Part shown: positions 9,588 through 19,510 of the stretch, one piece after another
Layout: every line of letters starts with the position of its first letter
How positions within the stretch are numbered: position 1 is the stretch's first letter
NCBI GenBank assembly: GCA_028823855.1
Contig: JAPPFL010000019.1
Location: 1-36,710, forward strand
Source of the DNA: Albidovulum sp.
Lineage (GTDB): Bacteria > Pseudomonadota > Alphaproteobacteria > Rhodobacterales > Rhodobacteraceae
Direction: 5' to 3'
Length of the DNA: 36,710 nt
The notes under the pieces: generated by a model
Database searches by the model: none
What the model saw: the letters and a program-made list of their open reading frames with translations, nothing else
What the model was told of the DNA's origin: nothing
Made by a program: the position numbers and the translations under genes

Positions 9588-12500
9588 TCAAGCAGATCGG
9601 CGTTCTTCGGCAATGCTGAGCGGATGCGGAAGGTGGACCAGCATTTCCTTTGGGCAAATCTGGATAAAGTTACGAAACTGAATATCCCAGTTGCGCAGGA
9701 TTTCCTCGCCCTTTTGGCTGCCGGTATGCTTGACGTGCTGCGCAACTAAGTTTTTGACCTGGCTTCGCCAGAATTCAACTTCGAGCCTACAGATGACAAG
9801 CGTATCGAGGTTGAAGTGCGCCGACGCCTTTTGTTCAGGATCGAAAACGTAAGCCATTCCGCCTGTCATTCCCGCTCCGAAATTAGCTCCTACTTTACCT
9901 AGTATAACCGCGACTCCGCCGGTCATGTATTCGCAACCATTTGAACCGCATCCTTCGACGACGACTTCCGCGCCGGAATTTCGCACGCAGAATCGTTCAC
10001 CCGCCCGACCCGCGGCGAACAATTTTCCGGACGTGGCGCCGTATAGAACGGTGTTTCCGATTATTGTATTTTCGGCGGCCAAGAGGTGCGACCGGGACGA
10101 GGGCCGCACGCTTATCACGCCTCCCGACAATCCTTTCCCGACATAGTCGTTTGCATCTCCGGACACCTCGATCATAATTCCCCTAACGCTGAATGCGCCG
10201 AGCGACTGGCCTGCCGAACCGGTCAATTCCACTCGCAAATGATCCGGCTGCAAATTGTTGTTCATTCCAAATTTCTTGACGATGAGCGAAGATGCCCTGG
10301 CGCCGACCGTGCGGTGCGTGTTTCGCACCATGTAGGACAACTGCATTTTTTCGCCGTCGGCGAAAAATGGCTGCGCGTCCCGAATGATCTCGGCATCCAA
10401 TGTATCGGGAACTTCGTTTCGCGGCCTGATTCGATCGAACTCGGTAGCGTTCGATTCGTCCATCGTAATTAGAAGCGGATTGAGGTCGAGATCGTCAAGA
10501 TAATCCGCGCCTCTCGAAATCTGGGTCAGCAGATCGGCCCGGCCTACGATTTCGTCGATGGAACGCGCGCCGATTTCCGCAAGTATTTCGCGCACTTCCT
10601 GAGCATAAAACGTCATGAGATTAACGACTTTGTCGGCCGTGCCCGTGAATTTCTGGCGCAGCCTTTCATCTTGCGTGCAAACGCCTACCGGGCACGTGTT
10701 GGACTGGCACTGGCGTACCATGATGCACCCCATGGCAACCAAAGCGGCGGTTCCGATTCCGTACTCTTCCGCTCCGAGCATGGCGGCAATAACGATATCC
10801 TTTCCGGTCCGGAGTCCGCCGTCGGTGCGTACAACAAGGCGGTCCCTCAAGTTGTTCAGGGTCAATATCTGATGCGTCTCGGCCAAGCCGATTTCCCACG
10901 GGAGCCCCACATACTTTATCGATGTCGCCGGCGACGCGCCGGTTCCGCCGCTGTGGCCCGATACCAAAATAACATCGGCCTTCGCCTTGGCCACGCCGGC
11001 CGCGATTGTGCCAATTCCGCTTGCCGATACGAGCTTGACCGTAACTTTCGCTTTAGGGTTGATCTGCTTCAAATCGAATATGAGCTGCGCGAGATCTTCG
11101 ATGGAGTAAATGTCATGGTGCGGCGGCGGCGAAATCAATGTCACGCCCTTGGTCGAGTGCCGGAGGCGTGCGATCAATTCGGTAACCTTTAGCCCTGGCA
11201 GCTGGCCGCCTTCACCCGGCTTGGCGCCTTGGGCGATTTTGATTTCCAGCTCGACGCAATTGTTCAGGTATTCCGCCGTAACGCCGAATCTACCGCTTGC
11301 CACCTGCTTTATCCGCGCCGAAGGATTGTCGCCGTTCGGGTCGGGCGACGAATGCGCCGGATCCTCTCCGCCTTCGCCGGAATCGCTCTTGGCTCCGATT
11401 CGGTTCATAGCGATATTGAGCGTCTTGTGGGCTTCCGGACTCAATGCGCCTAGCGACATTCCCGGCGTAACGAACCTCTTTCGAATCGAAGTGATCGACT
11501 CAACATCATCGATGGAAATCGGTTCCCGGCCCGCCGACTTGAGATCGAGCATATCGCGTAGCTGAATCGGTGGACCGGAACGCATTAGTTCGCTGTATCG
11601 CTTCCAGAGATCGTATTTTCCGCTGTCGCACGCGGCTTGCAGCAAATGCATGGATTGCGCGTCCCACGCGTGCGCCTCGCCCGAGCGACGCGCCTTGTAG
11701 AATCCGCCGATCGGCAGCAGGCTCGGCGCATCGCGCCATCCCTTGCGGTGAACGGCGATCTGGTTTCTCTGCACGCCGGCGACGCCGATTCCGGATATCC
11801 TCGTCGGCATGCCTGGAAAGTATTCCGCGACCATCGCCCGAGAGAGGCCGACGGCCTCGAAATTCAATCCGCCGCGATACGACGACACCAGGGAAATCCC
11901 CATTTTCGACATGATTTTCAGAAGGCCTTGGTCGATCGCTTCGCGATATCGTTCGACCGCCCGTTCCAGCGACATGTCGAGCAAGCCGCGCGAAATTCGA
12001 TCAGCAAGCGTATCTTGCGCCAAATACGCGTTGACGGTGCTGGCGCCGCACCCAACCAAAACGGCGAAGTAATGCGGATCCAGGCATTCTCCCGATCGCG
12101 TATTGATGGATGCGAATGTCCTGAGGCCCTTTCTAGTCAACCAGCTATGGACGGCGCTGGTCGCCAGAATCATCGGCATCGGCACCTTGTCTTTGCTTTG
12201 CAGATGATCCGTCAATACTATCTGCGATGCGCCCGAGCGCACGGCGTCCTCCGCTTCATTGCGAACGCGGTCCAAATGGCGCCTCAATTCCTTCGGATCG
12301 CCGGACGCGGGAAACGAGCAATCGATCACCACGGCTTCGTCCCCGAATCTTTCCATTATCGCATCGAACATCGCGTTGCTTACGAATGGCGAATTCAAAG
12401 TCAAAATAGCCGTCTGTTCGGAATCTTCGTCCAGCACGTTCTTGAGATTCCCGAAGCGCGTCGTCAGACTCATGACGCGAAATTCCCGAAGCGAATCTAT

Positions 12501-14126
12501 TGGCGGATTAGTGACCTGGCTAAAATTCTGCCTGAAATAATGGCTCAGCGGGCGATACTGAGTCGAAAGCACGGCCAACGGCGTGTCGTCGCCCATCGAC
12601 GCGACGATTTCCTTGCCTTCCTCCGCCATTGGCGCAAGTATCGTTTCCAAATCTTCAATGGAATATCCTGCCGCAATTTGCCTTTTTCTCAGATCGTCGC
12701 CGGAATAAAGTGCTTTTTCCTTTAGCTTTCCGATTTCCTTTTCCAGATCGGTTATATTGGCGACCCATTCTCCGAATGGCTGCCTAGCCGCCAAGGAATC
12801 CTTTAATTCCTTGTCGAGATAGAGCTTCTTTTCCGCAAGATTGACGCCGACCATCTGGCCGGGTCCGAGTGCTCCCTTGATCCGGACATTGGCTTCGTCC
12901 ACCGGAACCATGCCTATTTCCGATCCCGCTACCAACAGCCCGTCTTTGCTCACCAGGTAGCGCATCGGCCTCAGACCGTTTCGGTCCATGCCCGCGCACA
13001 CCCAATGGCCGTCCGTCATCGCCAGGGCGGCCGGTCCGTCCCACGGTTCCATGATCGTATTGCAGTACGAATACATGTCCCGCCAGCTCTGCGGCATTTC
13101 GGCCGTCATTTCGGAGTACGCTTCAGGCACGAGCACGGTTTTCGTCATAGGCGCGTTTCGCCCTGCCCGGACCATGACTTCGAATACAGAATCCAACGCA
13201 GCGGAGTCCGACGATCCCGGCGCCACGATCGGCTTGATATCGTCCGCAAAATCTCCAAAACTAGCAGAGGCCATGCGGATTTCGTGGCTCCGAATCCAGT
13301 TCAGATTCCCCTTTAGAGTGTTGATTTCTCCGTTGTGCGCGAGCATCCGGAACGGCTGCGCAAGCCACCATTGCGGAAAAGTATTGGTCGAATACCGCTG
13401 ATGGAAGATGGCAAATGCCGAATTAAATCGCTCATCTTTCAGGTCGGGATAGAATTCGGCGACCTGCTCGGCGAGCATCATCCCCTTGTATACGATCGAG
13501 CGGCAAGACAGCGAGCAGACGTAGAAGTCCGAGATCTTGGCGTCCGAGACTTCGCGTTCAATTCGCCTCCGAATAATAAAGAGTTCGCGTTCGAATGATT
13601 CCTCGTCGGCGCCCGAAGCATTCGCGATAAGAATCTGTTCGATTTCCGGCCTTGTCGCGTTGGCCTTTTCGCCAAGAACCTCCGTATTGACCGGCACATG
13701 GCGCCAGCCGTAAATCACGTGGCCCGCGCTCAGAACTTCCGTCTCCACAATCGTGCGGCAAGTTTCCTGCGCACCGAAGTCCGTCCTAGGCAGAAAAATC
13801 ATTCCAACCGCAATGCGTCTCTCGTCCGCAGGCTCGTGGCCGGTGCGGCGAACCAAGTTCTTTACGAATTCGTCGGGAATTTGCAGATGCAGTCCAGCTC
13901 CGTCTCCGGTTTTGCCGTCGGCATCGACGGCTCCCCGATGCCAAACGGACTTGAGCGCTTCTATGCCGTATTCCACGACTCGGCGCGAAGGTTCGGCATT
14001 TATGGCCGCAATTAATCCCACGCCGCATGAAGCATGCTCGAACTCCGGCCGGTAGAGACCTTTCTCTTCAAATCTTTTCCGCAGCCTATTCTGTTCAGCT
14101 GCCCAATTTGCTGCAAGTTCAGGCAT
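9588..14126 (-). CDS. gltB: Glutamate synthase (NADPH) large subunit
   Basis: About 1,512 residues, standard for the GOGAT alpha subunit. A short propeptide ends in HAS, and Cys34 (SCGVGLIAAI) becomes the N-terminal nucleophile of the class II glutamine amidotransferase domain. Next come the central domain, the FMN-binding synthase domain (SGEGGEDPAHSS, then LVSGHSGGTGASPATSIKY) and the 3Fe-4S ligands in CIMVRQCQSNTCPVGVC. The C-terminal GXGXG beta-helix domain closes the protein (GANFGAGMTGGMAYVFD). The enzyme makes two glutamates from glutamine and 2-oxoglutarate. I chose the ATG at 14126, since it gives a propeptide of plausible length; 34 further upstream codons in frame overlap the gltD end and have no family support. 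It lies 41 bases after gltD. Confidence 0.95.
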   Translation of the reverse strand: MPELAANWAAEQNRLRKRFEEKGLYRPEFEHASCGVGLIAAINAEPSRRVVEYGIEALKSVWHRGAVDADGKTGDGAGLHLQIPDEFVKNLVRRTGHEPADERRIAVGMIFLPRTDFGAQETCRTIVETEVLSAGHVIYGWRHVPVNTEVLGEKANATRPEIEQILIANASGADEESFERELFIIRRRIEREVSDAKISDFYVCSLSCRSIVYKGMMLAEQVAEFYPDLKDERFNSAFAIFHQRYSTNTFPQWWLAQPFRMLAHNGEINTLKGNLNWIRSHEIRMASASFGDFADDIKPIVAPGSSDSAALDSVFEVMVRAGRNAPMTKTVLVPEAYSEMTAEMPQSWRDMYSYCNTIMEPWDGPAALAMTDGHWVCAGMDRNGLRPMRYLVSKDGLLVAGSEIGMVPVDEANVRIKGALGPGQMVGVNLAEKKLYLDKELKDSLAARQPFGEWVANITDLEKEIGKLKEKALYSGDDLRKRQIAAGYSIEDLETILAPMAEEGKEIVASMGDDTPLAVLSTQYRPLSHYFRQNFSQVTNPPIDSLREFRVMSLTTRFGNLKNVLDEDSEQTAILTLNSPFVSNAMFDAIMERFGDEAVVIDCSFPASGDPKELRRHLDRVRNEAEDAVRSGASQIVLTDHLQSKDKVPMPMILATSAVHSWLTRKGLRTFASINTRSGECLDPHYFAVLVGCGASTVNAYLAQDTLADRISRGLLDMSLERAVERYREAIDQGLLKIMSKMGISLVSSYRGGLNFEAVGLSRAMVAEYFPGMPTRISGIGVAGVQRNQIAVHRKGWRDAPSLLPIGGFYKARRSGEAHAWDAQSMHLLQAACDSGKYDLWKRYSELMRSGPPIQLRDMLDLKSAGREPISIDDVESITSIRKRFVTPGMSLGALSPEAHKTLNIAMNRIGAKSDSGEGGEDPAHSSPDPNGDNPSARIKQVASGRFGVTAEYLNNCVELEIKIAQGAKPGEGGQLPGLKVTELIARLRHSTKGVTLISPPPHHDIYSIEDLAQLIFDLKQINPKAKVTVKLVSASGIGTIAAGVAKAKADVILVSGHSGGTGASPATSIKYVGLPWEIGLAETHQILTLNNLRDRLVVRTDGGLRTGKDIVIAAMLGAEEYGIGTAALVAMGCIMVRQCQSNTCPVGVCTQDERLRQKFTGTADKVVNLMTFYAQEVREILAEIGARSIDEIVGRADLLTQISRGADYLDDLDLNPLLITMDESNATEFDRIRPRNEVPDTLDAEIIRDAQPFFADGEKMQLSYMVRNTHRTVGARASSLIVKKFGMNNNLQPDHLRVELTGSAGQSLGAFSVRGIMIEVSGDANDYVGKGLSGGVISVRPSSRSHLLAAENTIIGNTVLYGATSGKLFAAGRAGERFCVRNSGAEVVVEGCGSNGCEYMTGGVAVILGKVGANFGAGMTGGMAYVFDPEQKASAHFNLDTLVICRLEVEFWRSQVKNLVAQHVKHTGSQKGEEILRNWDIQFRNFIQICPKEMLVHLPHPLSIAEERRSA

Positions 14127-14167
14127 TTCTTCGTCCCGGTTCAAGTGCCTTTGCGATCCTCTCTGCG

Positions 14168-15607
14168 CTAGGCCGCCGCCAATTTCCTGGATTCCAGCCA
14201 CGACAAAATCGAATCCGCCGCTTCGCATCCGTCCCGGATCGCCCAGACAACGAGGCTAGCGCCCCTGACTATGTCGCCGGCGGCATAGACGCCGGGCAGA
14301 TTTGTTTCATGGCTTCTGAAATTCGCCTTGATCGTTCCCCAGCGTGAAAAATCGAGATTTTCCGCTTTCCACAGCGTCCGCAAGTCCTCCGGTTCGAAGC
14401 CGAGAGCCTTGACAACGAGGTCGGCATCCTCCGAATAGTCTGCGCCTTCGATGAGCTCCGGTCTTCGTCGCCCGCTTGCATCGGGCTTACCGAGCTTCAT
14501 GCGCGAAACGCGCACCTTGGCGACGTCGCTCTTGCCATTGAACGCCTTTGGGGCCGTCAGCCAAACGAAACGGACGCCTTCCTCTTCCGCGTTTGAAACC
14601 TCGCGGCGCGACCCCGGCATATTTTCGCGATCTCTGCGGTAGAGGCAGCGCACCGATTTCGCCCCTTGGCGAACCGCGGTTCGAACGCAGTCCATCGCAG
14701 TGTCGCCGCCGCCAATTACCACGACGCGCTTTCCTTGAGCATCGAGTTCCCCGCTTTCGAACTCGGGCACGGCATCGCCGAGTCCTTTGCGGTTCGAAAC
14801 CTTCAAGTAGTCGATCGCCTGGACGATTCCGCCCAGGCCGGCACCGGGCCCGCCGATATCCCGTGATTTGTAAACGCCAGTCGCAATCAGCAGGGCGTCG
14901 TGCCTGGCTCGCAATTTATCGAACGAATAGTCCGGCCCGATTTCGCAATTTAGCCGAAACTCGACTCCGCCTTCCTCCAGTTGCCGGATCCTTTGCATCA
15001 CCACCGGCTTTTCGAGTTTGAATCCGGGTATGCCGTATGTCAGAAGGCCGCCGGGGCGATCTTGGCGTTCGTAAACCGTCGTCTGCAATCCCGCCCGGCG
15101 CAGGCGATCGGCCGCCGCCAATCCTGCCGGCCCCGAACCTATGATGCCTACCGATTCGGAGCGCTCGACAAGCGGGTCGATGGATTCAACCCAGCCATTG
15201 CTCCATGCGAGGTCGGTCAGATACTTCTCTACGGAACCTATCGTCACCGTTCCGTGACCTGAACGCTCGATGACGCAGTTTCCCTCGCATAGTCTATCCT
15301 GGGGGCAAATCCGTCCGCAAATTTCCGGGAACGTGTTCGTCGACTGGCTTAGCTCGTATGCCTCCCGCAGCCGACCTTCGGCCGTAAGCCTGAGCCAATC
15401 CGGAATATTGTTGTGAAGCGGGCAATGTGTCTGGCAAAACGGAACTCCGCACTGGGAGCATCTTGATGACTGCTCGGCGGCCTTCGCTGGCGCGTACTCG
15501 CCGTAGATTTCTAGAAAATCCATAGAACGAGCGTCCGCGGCCCTCTTGGCGGGCATCTCCTTCCCAACATCGACAAACGTCAGCATTTTGTTGCGCGTCA
15601 TGGTCAT
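14168..15607 (-). CDS. gltD: Glutamate synthase small subunit
   Basis: A 479-residue flavoprotein subunit of GOGAT that passes electrons from NADPH to the large subunit. The N-terminal 4Fe-4S ligand groups are CSQCGVPFCQTHCP and CGRICPQDRLCEGNC. The FAD-binding Rossmann motif is GIIGSGPAGLAAADRLRRAG, the NADPH-binding motif is VVIGGGDTAMDCVRTAVRQG, and the C-terminal FAD block is GVYAAGDIVRGASLVVWAI. It ends in TAG 41 bases before gltB, so gltD-gltB form one operon, with the small subunit first. The order gltD-gltB is the reverse of E. coli gltBD. Confidence 0.95.
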   Translation of the reverse strand: MTMTRNKMLTFVDVGKEMPAKRAADARSMDFLEIYGEYAPAKAAEQSSRCSQCGVPFCQTHCPLHNNIPDWLRLTAEGRLREAYELSQSTNTFPEICGRICPQDRLCEGNCVIERSGHGTVTIGSVEKYLTDLAWSNGWVESIDPLVERSESVGIIGSGPAGLAAADRLRRAGLQTTVYERQDRPGGLLTYGIPGFKLEKPVVMQRIRQLEEGGVEFRLNCEIGPDYSFDKLRARHDALLIATGVYKSRDIGGPGAGLGGIVQAIDYLKVSNRKGLGDAVPEFESGELDAQGKRVVVIGGGDTAMDCVRTAVRQGAKSVRCLYRRDRENMPGSRREVSNAEEEGVRFVWLTAPKAFNGKSDVAKVRVSRMKLGKPDASGRRRPELIEGADYSEDADLVVKALGFEPEDLRTLWKAENLDFSRWGTIKANFRSHETNLPGVYAAGDIVRGASLVVWAIRDGCEAADSILSWLESRKLAAA

Positions 15608-15821
15608 TCAAGCCCAAATCTTCACGTTAGCGCGAGTTTAAAGCGAATGGCGCCGAATTAAAAGTCATTATTTATGACCTTATTGTAAAAAACTTGAAAA
15701 ATTTTCGTCGCCATGCATCGCGAATAAAGATTTTTAGGTCATATCCTATTACTTACATTTTAGAATTTCTTCAAGCAATATGTTTCCCGCTGCTCAGCAT
15801 TAGCGCGATTCGGTCAGATTG
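15608..15821. promoter_or_regulatory. Divergent gltD/uppP promoter region
   Basis: An AT-rich 214-base spacer between the divergent gltD and uppP genes must hold both promoters. It contains an inverted repeat, GTCAT (15664-15668) and ATGAC (15674-15678), with a 5-base spacer, about 60 bases upstream of gltD. That is a position suited to an operator of the glutamate synthase operon. I cannot assign the regulator. Confidence 0.35.
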
Positions 15822-16622
15822 ATGCCTCTCTTTCAACTTGTTCTGGTAGCGCTCATTCAAGGCGCAACCGAGTTTTTACCGGTTTCATCGTCCGGGCACC
15901 TAGCGCTTCTTCCATTTGCAATGGATCTGGAGGATCAGGGTCGCCTTTTGGATGTCGCCGCCCATGTCGGCACCTTGGGGGCCGTTATCGCCTACTTTTT
16001 CAAGGACGTCCTGCAAGCGTGCCTCGGAGTTATCCGGTTGTGCACGGGACGATTCAGAAACCCGGCCGCGAAGACCGCTATATTTTTATTCGTTGCAACG
16101 GTTCCCGTCGGCGCGGTCGGAATCGCCTTCGAATGGAGCGGTCTCGCCGATGCCATCCGGAAAAGCCCCGAGATAATCGGGTGGACGACATTGCTGTTTG
16201 GCTTGCTTTTGCTGTGGAGCGACAAACGTGGCGCGAGCGTTCGTTCGTTCAAAGACTGGAATTTACGCGACGCGATGCTGATGGGGATCTGGCAGGCCGC
16301 GGCTCTGATTCCGGGCACTTCCCGGTCCGGAGCGGTGATCACTGCCGCCCGCTTCCTAGGATATGAGCGCAGCCAAGCAGCAAGACTTGCCATGCTGATG
16401 TCGGTTCCGGCAATTCTTGGAGCCGGCCTGCTGACCGGAGCCGGCGCTGTCGCCGGGGCTGATCTTTCGTCTCTGGCCGATGCGGCGATTGTCGCCGCGA
16501 TTTCCTTTGCCGCCGCGCTAGCCGCGATCACATTCATGATGAAATTGCTCGAGAGAACGGGCTACACCCCTTACGTGATCTATCGAATTTTCCTAGGGGT
16601 CGCCATCATCCTGGTTTTTTAG
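15822..16622 (+). CDS. uppP: Undecaprenyl-diphosphatase
   Basis: A 266-residue BacA-type integral membrane phosphatase that recycles undecaprenyl pyrophosphate to the monophosphate carrier used for peptidoglycan and polysaccharide export. Both catalytic consensus regions are present: ATEFLPVSSSGHLALLPF near the N-terminus and ALIPGTSRSGAVITAARFLG in the middle. Most of the rest is hydrophobic membrane segments. I placed the start at the ATG at 15822; the preceding TTG at 15819 is in frame but not needed. It ends in TAG. With mtgA nearby it adds to the cell-wall content of this segment. Confidence 0.93.
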   Translation: MPLFQLVLVALIQGATEFLPVSSSGHLALLPFAMDLEDQGRLLDVAAHVGTLGAVIAYFFKDVLQACLGVIRLCTGRFRNPAAKTAIFLFVATVPVGAVGIAFEWSGLADAIRKSPEIIGWTTLLFGLLLLWSDKRGASVRSFKDWNLRDAMLMGIWQAAALIPGTSRSGAVITAARFLGYERSQAARLAMLMSVPAILGAGLLTGAGAVAGADLSSLADAAIVAAISFAAALAAITFMMKLLERTGYTPYVIYRIFLGVAIILVF

Positions 16623-16701
16623 GCGGCAGCAAACCGGAATTCACCGGATCAAGCAATGACGCGCATTTCGGCAAAATGCTTGGTGGTTTCGGACATCGGA
16701 T

Positions 16702-17073
16702 TTACGAAAATGCTTCTAGAGGCAGGAAAACGCGATCATTCATGGAATCGCGCCCTTCGGAAAACGGCGCATTGGCGGGGAGTTCGATCCCTCGATAGTT
16801 CAACACTCGGAAAGATTGGTCGCGGCAGTATTCCGATTGTGCCGCCAATTCAGCACATGCATCGTCGTCGATTCTCGCAATTAATGAATAGCCGGCATCC
16901 TTGGCGACAAAAATTGCGGGTCCGGATTGCTCGCTCCCGTTGCAAAAAGCAAATTTACAATCGAAGTTGATGCCGATCTCATTCGCAAGTGCATTCGACA
17001 ATCGCGCCCTCGCTACTATTGTTGAACCGGGGACGCCGAAGGCGCGCGTGGAATATGCGGATACTTTCGCCAA
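16702..17073 (-). CDS. Possible hypothetical protein or relic
   Basis: An open frame of about 123 codons, with protein-like composition, for example GPAIFVAKDAGYSLIARIDD. The only available start is TTG. The frame stays open further upstream on the minus strand for about 30 codons, until a TAG; immediately beyond that stop, in the same frame, lies an ATG-initiated 8-codon piece. This suggests the 5' end may be broken by a nonsense mutation. No family recognised. It lies between uppP and the truncated porin. Confidence 0.3.
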   Translation of the reverse strand: MAKVSAYSTRAFGVPGSTIVARARLSNALANEIGINFDCKFAFCNGSEQSGPAIFVAKDAGYSLIARIDDDACAELAAQSEYCRDQSFRVLNYRGIELPANAPFSEGRDSMNDRVFLPLEAFS

Positions 17074-17272
17074 CGCGAAATATTCTTCATTGCAAATACT
17101 CGATATCGGCGCTTTGCCTAAACGCGAATTGCCTTTGCTTTCCGGATTTGTCGCCTATTCCGCCTTATAAACCCGTTGCATGTGCGAATTGGCAAATTCG
17201 TGTATCTTTTTTTCGGCTACAATCCTATATAGTATATGGCTAAATGGAACATTCGAACCAGGAAGGCGGGGC

Positions 17273-17638
17273 ATGGCAAAATTCAGATCGTTGGTAGCTT
17301 CAGCCTTGTTGCTCGCCAGTCCCGCAGCTGCGGATGTCGCGCTTGTCGGCGGCCCGAAAATAGGCTTGGAATCGGAAACCGAAGTCGAAAAATGCGATTC
17401 TACCGAGAATGAAGCCGGAATATGCGAACGAGAACGTTTCGAAAATTCCTTCGGAACCGGAATGTCATCGAGGAATTTGCCGAACGGAATAAAGATTTCC
17501 GGAGAGGCAAGCATGGGGCTTGTCTTCGACGGCGAGAATTTAGGCGTTCAAAATGACATCTCGATTCACATTCATTTTGAGACCAGCTTGGACAGCGGGT
17601 TCAGCGCCGGTGGCAAAATTACGCTCGACTCCGAGTAA
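17273..17638 (+). pseudogene. Porin, N-terminal portion only
   Basis: A 121-residue product starting at the ATG at 17273 behind AGGAAGGCGGGG. It has a signal peptide (KFRSLVASALLLASPAAAD) and then, near the end, ISGEASMGLVFDGENL followed by alternating-residue strands (ISIHIHFETSLDSGFSAGGK). That matches the first beta-strands and periplasmic turn of Rhodobacter-type alphaproteobacterial porins, which run to roughly 300 residues. Here a TAA follows GGKITLDSE and none of the three downstream frames resumes a porin. So the gene appears truncated to its first strands. It could alternatively be a genuine short outer-membrane protein. Confidence 0.55.
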
Positions 17639-18015
17639 ACGGAATACGCGCGAGAGCTTCTCGAAGTGCGCGAAAGGGAATCGGCTGACAAGTCGACACC
17701 GGTGCGGTACGTCGCGGGAAGCAAGTAGCTAGGGAATTTGCTAAAAATTAATCGGTAGCGGTGGTTGCCGCGATTCTAGAGATGGTCGGCGCACAATTCG
17801 CAGTCGAATTATTTTCAGGTTTCGAGAAGTAGCGGCGCAGCGCTTAAATACAGTTGACTTGTCGCGTAGCCAGCTTTCGCCCAGTTGTTCCTGATTGCAA
17901 TGAACGAAACTCGGTTCCAAAACCGCCCCAATGCGCAATTCGCTAGACCAATGCATGCTTGAGTGACAATCTTGACCGGTTCGGCTCGCATCGGCAAAAA
18001 GCACAGCCTGTGCGA
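17639..18015. other. No supported gene
   Basis: 377 bases between the porin fragment and the NDUFA9-like gene. Short open frames on the minus strand lack starts with ribosome-binding sites and resemble no family. Possibly residual porin-gene DNA that has decayed beyond recognition. Confidence 0.4.
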
Positions 18016-19014
18016 TCAAGAGCCGTTGTCATCGGGTTTCATTTCATTGCTCGACTCGTGGATTTCAGTGAACTGCCCTGCAGGCCGGTAGCGGAACAAA
18101 TACTCCGCCAAAATCAATTCCATCGCCGTAGGTTGAATTCCAAGATCGTCAAACGTCAGCGATTCCGTTCCCACGACGTTGTCTCTCGACAACTGTTTGA
18201 GCTGATCCAGAGTAAGAATGCCGTTCTTGAATATTCCCCCGGAAATGAATTGCAGAATGTCCAGTGAACCGGCGAGCGGACGCGCCGCGAAAACGGGTAG
18301 ACTCAAAATGAGCCTCTTCCTCCTTATAACTTCCAGCATCCGTTCCATCAGCGAACGGAAATCCTCGATCGACGGGCCTCCCAGTTCGTAGATTCCCGGT
18401 TTCGCTTTGCCGTTCGCCGCCACGCTCGCCGCCTTGGCCAAGTCCCCGACATACACGGGCTGGAATTTCGTCGAAGACCCGACAAGGGGCAAAACCGGAA
18501 ACATGCGCGCCATATTGGCAAACCGGTTGAAGAATTTGTCCTCCGTTCCGAAAACCACCGACGGTCTCAATATTACCGAATTTGGAAATTCCTTTTGAAC
18601 GGCCGTTTCGCCGACGGCCTTCGTACGCGCATATTCGCTTTCGCTGTTCGCATCGGCACCGATTGCCGAAAAATGAACTAGATTTTCGGATCCCGCATCG
18701 GACGCCGCTCTGGCGATGCTTCTCGCGCCGTCGACATGCACGGCTGGAAATTTCTGCTTGCCTATCTCGCCAAGAATTCCAACGCAATTGATCACTGTGC
18801 GGCACCCTTGAACAATTGACCGTACGGAAGCTTCATTTCTTACGTTTGCCAATACCGGCTCCACCTGCCCGGGAACGCCGAATGTGCGTACGAACAGCGC
18901 CTCATTCGGTTTTCGGACGGCTACCCGGACTCGCCAGCCCTCGCTGGCGAGCTCCTTCGCCACGTAGCGTCCTATAAACCCCGAACCGCCGAAAATTGAA
19001 ACGATTTCTGCCAA
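18016..19014 (-). CDS. NDUFA9-like NAD(P)-binding protein (atypical SDR)
   Basis: A 332-residue extended/atypical SDR of the complex I NDUFA9 subunit family. It has the nucleotide site SIFGGSGFIGRYVAKELA, the segment NLVHFSAIGAD, a Tyr/Lys pair in SEYARTKAVGE, LRPSVVFGTEDKFFNRFA and FQPVYVGDLA. In mitochondria and some alphaproteobacteria NDUFA9 is an accessory subunit of respiratory complex I that binds NADPH. Free-standing bacterial homologues may also act as quinone or lipid-related reductases. The start is the TTG at 19014: GGGAGG (minus strand, plus positions 19020-19025) lies 5 bases upstream, whereas the next upstream start has no such site and adds a non-family extension. It sits near uppP, as in related genomes I recall. 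Confidence 0.85.
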   Translation of the reverse strand: MAEIVSIFGGSGFIGRYVAKELASEGWRVRVAVRKPNEALFVRTFGVPGQVEPVLANVRNEASVRSIVQGCRTVINCVGILGEIGKQKFPAVHVDGARSIARAASDAGSENLVHFSAIGADANSESEYARTKAVGETAVQKEFPNSVILRPSVVFGTEDKFFNRFANMARMFPVLPLVGSSTKFQPVYVGDLAKAASVAANGKAKPGIYELGGPSIEDFRSLMERMLEVIRRKRLILSLPVFAARPLAGSLDILQFISGGIFKNGILTLDQLKQLSRDNVVGTESLTFDDLGIQPTAMELILAEYLFRYRPAGQFTEIHESSNEMKPDDNGS

Positions 19015-19295
19015 GCAAGCCTCCCGAACCAAGATGGTAGTGCCATTACAACGTTTAACGATAGCTATCAATTGTTCCAAGGACTTCCGACGAAAGCCCG
19101 CGTCCCTTCAATTGAATCCTAATGAGGTCGCATTGCGCCGAACTTCGAGCGGACGCGCCGAGCGTTCCCCGGCAATTTGCCCATGCCAAAATCCAACGAT
19201 TCGCCCAACCCGTTCTTGAGGAATTAATTTTCGATTGCGCTCTTGACTAAACTCCGTCTCAACCTTATCGAAATTCCCTGTTTTCGCTTGCACAA

Positions 19296-19382
<87 letters not shown>

Positions 19383-19510
19383 TTATACTGCCTTCCTATA
19401 GCGGCTAAGTGGCGGAAGTCATTGAAACTTCCCGTAGAATCCTCGGTTAGCCTGAAATTATCCCCCGTTTTTAGGCTGCAGAACGGGCTACACGGAAAGC
19501 TATAGTCAAC

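Noticed and set aside
14127-14228. 34 extra codons at the start of GltB.
   Set aside because: They overlap the end of gltD and would make the propeptide before Cys unusually long; a good ATG at 14126 gives a normal one.
17741-18019. Minus-strand open frame after the NDUFA9-like gene.
   Set aside because: TTG start without its own ribosome-binding site, no family and no coding-like composition.
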